Assembly (NCBI GenBank): GCA_015832175.1
Contig: WJXW01000004.1
Coordinates: 1,178,001-1,242,000 of the forward strand
From: Paraphaeosphaeria minitans
Lineage: Eukaryota > Ascomycota > Dothideomycetes > Pleosporales > Didymosphaeriaceae
Reading direction: 5' to 3'
Length of the DNA: 64,000 nucleotides
The notes beneath the pieces were generated by a model that did no database searches, had not been told where the DNA came from, and worked only from the letters and a program-made list of their open reading frames with translations. The position numbers and the translations under genes are program-made. This document shows positions 55,556-64,000 of the stretch, in pieces (position 1 is the first letter of the stretch; every line of letters starts with the position of its first letter).

Positions 55556-56102
55556 TACCGTAGAGTTTTCCAAGTAACGGATGACCAGGGTCTGCATAAG
55601 GCTAGCTGCCTAGGGTAACGCGCGCTAAGTCTGCGAACGTTAACTATTCTTACCTTTCTTTTACTACCTATAACTTAACAACTACACTATAGATTTAATC
55701 CTTTTTAAGATAAAGTAATTGCGTGTAGCTAGTTCTATAAAAAGGCGGTTTAATTTTATCTAAATTAGATGTGTTTTAGTAGTGTAGTTGCTGTAAATAG
55801 AAACTTTAAAATATTAACCTTTCCTACTTTATTACTAGTTTACCTATTTACGTTTAAATTATTTTTAGTCTATTGCTATTATAAGCGTTAATAAGGCCTT
55901 AGAAGTAGTTTAATAAAGACTTTACAAAAAATAAGTAGATAATAACTTTAGGATTAGATTTGTATAAGGAACGCTTACAAATCTAATCTAGTTAGCATTT
56001 AATACTTAGTAGCTTACAAATCACGTTTACCACCTGTCTATACGCTATACAGCTAGCCTTATGCAGACCCTGGTCATCCGTTACTTGGAAAACTCTACGG
56101 TA
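55556..56102. mobile_element. AT-rich MITE, 543 bp, perfect 51-bp terminal inverted repeats
   Basis: Bases 55558-55608 and 56050-56100 are exact inverted copies, starting CCGTAGAGTTTTCCAAG. TA lies on both outer sides (55556-55557 and 56101-56102), as for Tc1/mariner insertion. The interior is strikingly AT-rich with many TA steps, no open frame, and an internal hairpin (55953-55964 with 55975-55987). The GC-rich inverted repeats and AT-rich core suggest RIP decay of the interior. No transposase is encoded. Confidence 0.92.
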
Positions 56103-56434
56103 TTCTACGATGGAGCGCTAGCCGCTTCTGTATTTCAAATGCCGCACTTTACCGCGGCCCGATATTTCCTCCATCGTCACGTCTCCGCATGGTCGACGCC
56201 ATTGCTGATCTCGCAAGGCTGAAATACTCAAAGTACTGTCTGAGTACTGTCTGTAACCTGAAGTATACACCGTACTAAAGGCTGTAAAAGGCAACAGTCG
56301 ACCTATAAGAGCATAGTGGTGCTTGAGACCATCGCCGATGGTTGAGCGCGCTCGGCTGCCGAACCTAAAGCCGACAGCATCCTGCACTCCGGACCGCTTC
56401 AACACCACCGACCTGGACGGAGCGGAATGGTCGA

Positions 56435-58825
56435 ATGGAGTCGATGAGTTCCCCACGGGCGCCTTCAGAGGCCGCTCCGGATACTGCACAGGGTGACGAG
56501 TCTTTTAAGACCAAAAGAGCGCATCAAGCATGCTTGAACTGCCGCAAGAGGAAGAGCCGATGTCTTTTGTATGGATCGCCTTGCAGCCCTATAGTCGCAC
56601 TGTATACTAACAAGCGAACCTAAGAGACAATGACGGATCAGTCCCATGTCTTCGCTGTAAGCGAGACAACCTGGACTGTGTACTCGGCGGTAGCAATCGT
56701 GGTGGACGAAGAGTGCGCCGCAAGACTGTAGCAGAGGGCACTCTACCTTCGTTAACCGATTATCATCAAGAAGAAAATAGTTTTCCTTTGGGAAATGTTG
56801 GCACCACACCATGGATGCGAACCGACCCTACATCTCAGCTACCGGAGGGAGAGAACCAGCTACAGAGGTCTGAAACATCAACATCTGATGAGATGACCTT
56901 CCCAAATCTACAAAACCCTTCTGATGCTCTTGGAATCCTTGCGAGAGTGGCAGAATCCAGCTCGGAGGAGACTGCAACCAACAGCAATGCTCTACCGGTA
57001 GCTCAGCCGGGCACCATGCCGCCAGTGCAAACGCAATTATTAGCAGCATATGGGTATGCCCTGCTCGACGAAGGTATTCTCACGGTTGCTACGGTAAATC
57101 AATTACTTGCACGATACCAGGAGAATTATCATCCATATTATCCACTGGCCCGTGTGGAGACCTTTGACGCCACTATGCTGGCCCACACTGCGAAGAAAGA
57201 GCCCCATCTCCTGACGGCGATACTCGTTATCGCCTCCAAAGATCTTGTCGAAGAACCTTACATATATGAAGCCTGTTCAGGGCATATGAAGAGTCTAATA
57301 TCTACTGTGGCTGCTGGCGGTGAAGCTGGTGTCGAAGCGGTAGAAGCTCTCTTGATCCTTGCCGAATGGGCTCCCTACACACAAAGAAGCTCGGGCAAAG
57401 TCGGGAAAGGCGAAGAAGACAAGGAGAGCTGGATGCACGTCGGTTTGGCTCTACGAATAGCCTATTTTCTGGCTGTGGACAAGTACTCCTTTCGGTTTGT
57501 AGACCAGGACAAAGATCCCGACCATGACCGCAAGCGACTTCTGTGGACGTCTGCTTATGTCTCAGACCGACACATTTCTATCCGCATAGGCAAGGCGTTT
57601 TGGTCGAGGGGCCCTGGTCCGCTCACAACACTACGACGTGAGGATTATCCTTCGCTAATCCCAAGGAACACCCTTGAAGAGGACTATGCAAGCATCTTTC
57701 AAGGTAACGAATCATCCCAATCATATCTTCGGCGCACGCTGATGTTTTTTAGCCAACTTGGAACTCACACAGCTGTTTAGTAACGTCCATGACACTCTCT
57801 ACTCGAACCCAGGGTCGAGTTTTCGCACGCATATGAGCGGGAGTTACATCAAGTTTATCGACGACTTCCGCGCAGCCATATACGGCTGGAAAAGCGTATG
57901 GGGGACACTGACTTGCTCACCACCCCTTAAAGCTTGTTTACTGATGTCTTATGACTATCTACGGTTATACATCAATGCTTTCGCCTTCCAAGCGACGATT
58001 CTCCGCGCACTCCCTACTGCCAACGGCTCCGCGGACGCTCAAGGGTCGGGCGGCCACAGCGGCCGCCGCGGATCCAAGATGCATGCCCCACAACGCGTCT
58101 TCGTCAACAACGTGGGAGCAGTCGGGGACGCACGATTCATCTACGAAGGTCTCGATGCCGCGAAAGCCATCCTGACCACTGCAAACAACTTCGTCGACCC
58201 AGAAAAGTCGCTTCGCTACATGCCACTGCGATACTACCTCTATCTGGTCTATGCCGGTGTGTTCCTCTACCGAGCACGCTGCACCGGCGTCATAAGCAAC
58301 GACGAAGATCGCGCAATCCGCGCCATGATCAACGAAACCATCACCCGTCTCCAGCGCAGCAGCGTCGGCGCCAACATCGGGATCCAACACCCTGGATCCC
58401 GCTACAGCCAGCTGCTCCGCCTCCTCTGGGCCAAAGCACCCCGCAAGGACAAGTCCAGCAATACCACTTTCCGGCACCCAGGAACACACGTAGCGAGCCA
58501 CTCACTGCACGGTGTAAGTGGAGGCTACCCTCCTCTCGCAGGCCAAGGTGGCGTCTCTGCGCATTCACCGACCTACTCTGGCAGCGCGGGGACGGCTGAG
58601 AGCCCCGCGATGACGGAGCAGATGGGCGACTTTGGGTGGACGGATCTAGGGGCTGTGGGGGACTTTGCCATCAACGGGAATGGCGTCACCGGACCAGTTG
58701 ATGAGGCGGCATTGTGGTCGGGATTCTTGCCGTTGGACATGGGGTGGAGTTCTGTGATGGGAGGGTCAGGCTTGGGGTGGGACGGCATGGGGTTCGATGC
58801 GGCTGGACTCGGTATGACTTTCTGA
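56435..58825 (+). CDS. Zn(II)2Cys6 transcription factor
   Basis: Three exons, 56435..56568, 56625..57703 and 57753..58825, give 761 residues. The 56-nt first intron (GTATGG, branch TACTAAC, CCTAAG) interrupts the DNA-binding domain; joining gives ACLNCRKRKSRC then CLRCKRDNLDC, the complete six-cysteine zinc cluster starting near Cys33. A basic linker (NRGGRRVRRKT) follows. The middle region around LLARYQENYHPYYPLA to LRIAYFLAVDKY is a fungal middle-homology region. The tail is Gly/Ser-rich with a possible acidic-hydrophobic activation region. A nuclear gene activator is expected; the targets are unknown. The MITE ends 333 bp upstream of the ATG, so it lies in or near the promoter. Confidence 0.88.
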
Positions 58826-59863
58826 GTGATATATCTTGTTGAGCGGAGATGGTGTAGTGAGTTTCACCCGCGAGTGACTACTCGTTGGAACATGAAGTCT
58901 CGGGTAGACAAGAAGATGTAGTGGCTTAACAGTAAAGTCTTCATTCACTTCCTTGGAACCGAGAGCAAGTGTGAAGCTGTAACGATTTAGTGAGGGTAAC
59001 GTAAACAAAGAGCTGTGGTGACGACGGTGATGTGGTGATGTGGGTCCTAGTATGTTGAGGTGGAAGAAGTGTTGGGGTGCTGGGATCAATCACCCACAGC
59101 ACCACAGTACTTTTTTCACCTCAAACCCCCAGGTTTCTATATGCAGGGGTTCAAAGAGAAGTCTGGAGCGGCGGCTGGAGCGCAGGCGAGGTTCACGGGG
59201 GAGGTTGGGGATGTGAGAGTTGAGGTGGATGATAAGGGGGTGGGGAGAACGGGAGAGGGTGTGACGAGGTGAATTGAACGCAATTTGATAGTGGTGGGAA
59301 TACCGCGTATATGTTGAGTACAGATGTGTACAATGAGTTGAAAAAGGAGAAGGTGAGGGGGGCTGGAAGATACGTGTATTCTGCTTGTTAGCGAGCTCAC
59401 GTCGTGAGTGAGGGTTGCGATTTAGAACCTGGGAACGTCTGTAAGTACTTGCGGAGAGCGAGATGTGTGTTTTGTTTTGCCACAACTGGATTCTTCTTGA
59501 ACATAGAGTGCGGTGTCACTGTGTCTAGCATGGTCTTCCCGAAAGTCTGGTATTGGACCCCCGCCCCCGCAGAGATGGATAGAGTGCGATGCCACACCCG
59601 CAACATTGCACATGTGCGAGAACAGTATCCGGTCAAAAGCCGCAACGCAAGCCAATCAAGACTGAACTCCTATGTCGTATACACGTACAATCCTTTTTTC
59701 TCGAAACAAGATGACATGAGTGTGCAGCACCGCAGTTATCACAGCGCTTAACATGCTGCGTACCCCTGAGCAGTGGCGACCTTCCAAGGATCGCTCTTCT
59801 ATGTATTTCCGGTCCCTCTCCGGTCCCTCTTACCGCGCGAGTCTACAATCTACCACCTGGACC
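58826..59863. other. intergenic, no gene recognised
   Basis: A 1-kb spacer downstream of the Zn2Cys6 gene holding the promoter of the membrane-protein gene. Only short unsupported frames are present. Confidence 0.5.
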
Positions 59864-60852
59864 ATGGATCTCGGCGCCCTAACAACAGCCTTCGTCCCCG
59901 GCCCCGGCTGCAACGACACCATTTACGGCAAGATCTACAGCACGGGCACCGTCCGCGACAAGTGGCACAGTCTCGGGCAGACAGACACACGATCGTGCTA
60001 TCCGCCAGCGTTCACGACGGCAGAAGCGTACTACTCGCCCGGCACATGTCCCTCGGCGTGGTCGTCTGCGTGCGGGAATGTAGAAAGTATCGGGAGTATG
60101 ACGGAGACGCGGGTTACATGCTGTCCAGTGTACGTCTGCACACCAATCGCATCCTCAACTCTCCATTGGTTTCGTTCCAGAAGAGAATTGCTAACGAGAG
60201 GATGCACAGCGGCTACATCTGCGCGACCCCGCAAACTTCCTCCCCCTGGGATACTTTCTCATGCAGCCGCTTGTACACCGACCCGCCGAAGCTCATCGTC
60301 CCGCAGGAAATCAACGGCAAGACGACGTACATGGAGACCACGCTTGGTGGCCCGATCGTTGCGTACGCGAACCAGATCGAGGTGCGGTTTCAAAAGGAGG
60401 ATTTTGAGACCGCGGCATCGACGATGTCGACGTCTGGGTCAAGGTCGGAAACGAGATCGCAAACGAGTGCGGTGCCGTCGAGGACGAGCGGAATCCCGGA
60501 GACTACGAGTACCGGAATAGGGGGTGGTCCTGGTCCTGGTCCTGGTCCTGGCGGGGAGAACAGGACCGACTCATATCATCTGACGGCGGGATCATGGGCG
60601 GGGATTGCGGTTGCCGTTGCAGTGATCTCGGTTGGGCTGATTGGCCTGGCAGTGTTTCTTGTGCGGATGCGCAGGAAGCGGGGTGACGACGATTTGGTGG
60701 ATGAACGGTGGACGGAAGTCGATACCACGGCTGAGATGGCGAACTCGACGCCGGTGTGTGAGGTAGGAACCAGGGAGGTCGGCGAGGTAAGGGGCGATGT
60801 GGTGATTCCGGTTGAGCTGGATCCGAACGCTAGAGTGCACCAATTAGAATAG
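59864..60852 (+). CDS. single-pass membrane protein with Cys-rich ectodomain
   Basis: Two exons, 59864..60129 and 60210..60852, give 302 residues. The 80-nt intron (GTACGT...CACAG) joins CCPV to GYICATP. The N-terminal 150 residues are rich in Cys and aromatic residues (GPGCND, SCYPPAF, GTCPSAW, ACGN, TCCPVGYIC). A Ser/Thr-rich stalk and a GPGPGPGP linker follow, then one membrane helix (GIAVAVAVISVGLIGLAVFLV), a basic stop (RMRRKR) and an acidic cytoplasmic tail. This layout resembles fungal plasma-membrane sensors or wall proteins, but no signal peptide precedes the ectodomain; many fungal relatives also begin this way. Function unknown. It is convergent with the next gene, 71 bp apart. Confidence 0.8.
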
Positions 60853-60923
60853 TATTGAGGCGAGCACTGTGAGTTTAACATCAAATAGAAACCTCGGACT
60901 CTGTTGCTCAAGTGACTCGCACG

Positions 60924-62040
60924 CTACTTCTCGAGCAGCCATCTCACCCCCTTCAAGGTATCCCGCACAAAATCCTTGCTCCTTTCCATTTCCGGGTAGT
61001 TTATCCAAAACATGTGGCCAAAGCCGGCATACAAATCAAATCTCGTTAGCACACTAGCCTCCCTAAGCTTCCTGTCATACAACACCGCCTCATCCCTCAG
61101 CGGATCCAGCCCACCAACCTGGAAGTACGCCTTCGCCACGCCCTTGTGACCATCCGGGTGATTGAATGGATCCCACAACGGCGACTTCTCTTCCGGCTTG
61201 TAAATGGCTTCTATCATGCCCGGTTGCAAGTCTTTCAGCACAGGATCGGAGCGCGATTCGTACCGCGAGCGGTAAAGCGGGGCAAGGATCTCCGGGACAT
61301 TGTACTCAGGAAGAAGAGCGGGAACACAGAGGTATTGGCCGGTTATGGGAGGAGAGAGGAGCGTGTCGCGAGACATGAGGGCAAGGATGGCGGCAAGATT
61401 ACCGCCTGCTGAAGCGCCGCCCACAATGACGCCTTGTGTGGGCGTCGCGTTGAGGGATGCTGCGTTTTTCAGGGCCCAGTTCAGAGCATCCCAGCAGTCT
61501 TTGACACCGATGGGGAATTGGTGTTCGGGTGCGAGTCTAGGCTGAAAGTCAGCTATGCACTGGTCGCTCACCAGGTCAAGGAAACTCTACCTGTATTCCA
61601 CATTCACACACACGCATCCCAAGTCACGGACGAACATCCTGCAATTCAAATCTTCGTCGGTGAGGTCACCCATGCTCCAACCTCCCTCATGGTACATCAT
61701 CACTAGCGGACTGCCTCCCTCCGGCGGTCCCTTGGCAGGCTGGTACACACGTGCACGAATGGAGTAGCCGTCTCTTGCAGGCACGTCATGCATCGACTCT
61801 GTGACTTCATCTGGAATAGGCCCGGGGATAGGATACAGATGCCGAAGCTTTTGCAGGTGTTCCGCGCGGCTTGCCCTGACCTCGAAAATATCATTGCCTT
61901 TGATGTCCATGGGGCGTGCTTCGAAGGCCTGGGGCACGTCAGCTAGAGCGCCTGTCATGATTGTAGGTTGTATGTACCTTGAGGTAATCGTCGGCCACGA
62001 TTCCAGATGCTAATACTTCTTCGCGTGTGAAGTGAGCCAT
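60924..62040 (-). CDS. alpha/beta hydrolase fold-3 family protein
   Basis: Three exons, 62040..61978, 61928..61591 and 61536..60924, give 337 residues. Introns are 49 and 54 nt; the second splits the motif VNVEYRLAPEHQFP, which is characteristic of this family. The oxyanion motif reads YHEGGWS rather than HGGG, and the nucleophile elbow is GGASAGGN. The catalytic acid is likely in GLDPLRDE and the His in GFGHMFW. It probably acts on short esters or lactones; no signal peptide is visible. It is not a close copy of the hydrolase at 10521 (different motifs and intron sites). Divergent from the SDR gene. Confidence 0.88.
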
Positions 62041-62551
62041 GATGTTGTGCTTGTTCTGGGACAGCTGGTCAGCTTCCAAATAGACAGTTCTCCCAGGCTG
62101 AGTGGGGAGTGACGATACAGCCAAGAATAGGGTGATTGGAGAGCTTACTATGCAGATGTGATCACCAACGATACCTACCGTACCTACCGTACTGCAAGGC
62201 TTTTGCGGTACCTGCAAGGAGCTCCAATGGGGATGATCAATGCTTCAAGGCTCGAACGCTCAGGAAATCAGAGAAGCGGAATGAACAAGCTTGACATAGG
62301 ACAACGACACCTAATGACCGCCACTGTTCAAGTATTGCTGATGCTTGACTACGGCGCTGTCAGCAGCTCGTCCCTCGTCCGCACACGGGAAGTCGCGGGG
62401 CAACCTCAAGCGGGGAAGCAACCACCCCGGCTACACCTTCCCCCAGCCCAACCAAGCGCGTACAGCAACCACCTCACAGGTGCTAGATAGATAGTCTAGA
62501 TACCTCGCCGACGTCAGACACGACAAAGACGACCCAATTCCAACACCAACA
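62041..62551. promoter_or_regulatory. divergent promoter of hydrolase and SDR genes
   Basis: A 511-bp spacer between the two start codons. At 62173-62190 CTACCGTAC words repeat. No specific site is named. Confidence 0.4.
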
Positions 62552-63651
62552 ATGCACCAGCGCCGAACCTCCCAAACGCAGTCCTCCATCGTCACCCCTC
62601 CTCCTCCTCTCCACCCACCTTCATCTTCCACAAGCAACCGGACCATGGCCACCGGCCATCTCAAAGCACCGCTGCAGGGCAAGATCGCGCTCGTGACAGG
62701 CGCAACAGGCGGCATTGGCACCGCGGTGTGCCGTCGGCTCGCAGCACTGGGATGCAGCATTGGCATCCATTACAACAGCGACCAGGACGCTGCGCTGGCG
62801 CTGCTGGAGGAGTTCAAGGAGGAGTACATGCATGCGTTTGGGAGCAAGTTTGCGTGCTATGGGGCGGATCTGGGGAGCTACGAGGAGGTGAGTGGTTGTG
62901 CGCGCCATGTTGACTTGTTCACTTTGCTAGGCGTGGAGAGGAGAGAGATGGCTGATGGCATGTAGGTCAGAGAGCTGCACGAACATATTGTTGCGTTGCT
63001 GGGCCCGCCGAACATCCTGATCAACAATCATGGGGCTACTATCCAGACGGGTGTAAACTCCATGGACGAGGTGTCCATCTCTGCGTTTGAGAATGCCTGG
63101 CGCATCAATTGCGGGTCCTCGTACCTCCTGACTCAGCTATGCATGCCTGCCTTGGAGGGCGAAGGTTGGGGACGGATCATCTTTGTGTCGAGTGTGGCGG
63201 GCATTACCGGCGGGATTATTGGACCGCATTATGCGAGCGCGAAGAGTGCTTTGCACGGGTTGATCCATTGGCTTGCCAATACGTACGCGAGGAAAGGGGT
63301 GAGTGGTTTCAACCTTGGGTTGATGATGACTGAGCAGGCTGATTGTGACTGCAGATTACGGTCAATGGGGTGGCGCCAGCGTTGATCGAGCAGACAAAGA
63401 TGTTGCCAGGAAGCAACGAGGAGCTATTGAAGAGTCGGTTCTCGAGTTCCAGGACAAAGCCATCGCTAACGAAACTGTAGAGGTCCCCGTGGGACGATTG
63501 GGAACGCCGGATGAAGTCGCGGAAACGGTGCTGTGGATGATCAACACGTCGTACGGTAAGACGCACCCATGCCTACTCAAGCCATCAGCTAATCAATACA
63601 GTGACGAACAAAGTCATCGCCGTGGATGGCGGAATGGTTCCGCAGCACTGA
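62552..63651 (+). CDS. SDR, 3-oxoacyl-[ACP] reductase-like (mitochondrial FAS II)
   Basis: Five exons, 62552..62887, 62966..63298, 63355..63433, 63481..63555 and 63602..63651, give 290 residues. Introns are 78, 56, 47 and 46 nt. NADPH-binding is TGATGGIG, followed by INNHG, Ser in VSSVAG, and the catalytic YASAK; splicing rebuilds TVNGVAPALI and VPVGRLGTPDEVA and the end VIAVDGGMVPQH. This is the classic layout of FabG/OAR1. The Arg/Ser/Pro-rich first 30 residues could be a mitochondrial presequence; a shorter start at 62645 (MATGHLKAPL, stronger ATG context) is possible. Intron 3 uses donor GTCGGT with a perfect GCTAAC branch. Confidence 0.85.
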
Positions 63652-64000
63652 ATTGCGCAAACGAACACTGTGCGGTAGGTGCATGATCCGAGGGACATCG
63701 GACGTCTTTTAGGGATGCTTCAGGGCCAGCAGACGCAACATGTACATGAAATTGTAGTCTCTATTGTGAGTTTGTCTACTCGGCAAAAAGTATCCCACGA
63801 GGGTACGAACACGCCAGAGCTCTTGTCGCAGAATTGTGGATGTATTACCGCCGTCGCCATGAATTGCCATCTTCGTCTAGCACCCGAGCCGACACATGAG
63901 ACGCCGAACGGCCCGAGCAAATGCTCTCCGAGTCTACCCCGCGCTAAGAAGGCGCGCTATCTTGAGCGATCCAAGCTACGGATCGCTTGTTCGCAATGCA
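63652..64000. other. intergenic, window end
   Basis: Downstream of the SDR gene; no gene is recognised before the window ends. Confidence 0.5.

Larger units (their letters stand above)
54537..56434. other. intergenic with MITE, no gene
   Basis: Between the divergent carboxypeptidase and Zn2Cys6 genes. It contains the 543-bp inverted-repeat element (55558-56100) and otherwise no recognised gene. Confidence 0.6.

Overview
The window is nuclear DNA of a filamentous ascomycete (Pezizomycotina). Genes are broken by short introns of about 45-60 nt with CTAAC/CTGAC-like branch sites, and many products are recognisable fungal proteins (MDM34, DUG3, ECM15, Zn2Cys6 and bZIP-DUF3425 regulators). The secreted-protein, P450 and regulator content and an AT-rich, RIP-like transposon relic would suit Dothideomycetes, but that placement is an inference. 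All coding models were assembled by eye: splice sites were chosen so that reading frames join and conserved motifs are restored.

Layout. 1-12 kb is accessory: a small secreted protein, an FAD monooxygenase and a P450 in divergent orientation, an acetyltransferase-like protein, a bZIP/DUF3425 regulator and an alpha/beta hydrolase. 12-31 kb is mostly housekeeping: SCC3 (cohesin), CUL4 (ubiquitin ligase scaffold), an RBR E3 ligase, POT1 (telomere), importin alpha, DUG3 (glutathione breakdown) and a UPF0643-like protein. 32-35 kb has a PPPDE-thioredoxin-PUL protein and a second small secreted protein. 35.3-38.6 kb is a repeat island without genes. 38.6-52.9 kb is again core: IPK1, SPT8 (SAGA), a ZNFX1-like helicase, MDM34 (ERMES) and ECM15. 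53-64 kb is mixed: a secreted M14 carboxypeptidase, a MITE-rich spacer, a Zn2Cys6 regulator, a single-pass membrane protein, a second alpha/beta hydrolase and a type II fatty acid ketoreductase-like SDR.

How the genes relate. No operon logic applies. The possible functional unit is the divergent monooxygenase/P450 pair, which shares 652 bp of upstream DNA. POT1/importin alpha, SPT8/helicase and hydrolase/SDR are further head-to-head pairs. Most other neighbours look unrelated.

The most unusual content is non-genic. Two non-autonomous elements of different length (543 bp and 153 bp) share the same outer 12 bases and TA flanks, so one transposase family probably mobilised both. The smaller one lies inside a diverged duplication carrying 22-bp repeats. 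Other oddities are an apparent GC-AG intron, several non-consensus donors, coding and upstream minisatellites, and an orphan coding-like fragment beside CUL4. I saw no rRNA, tRNA, CRISPR or viral sequence.
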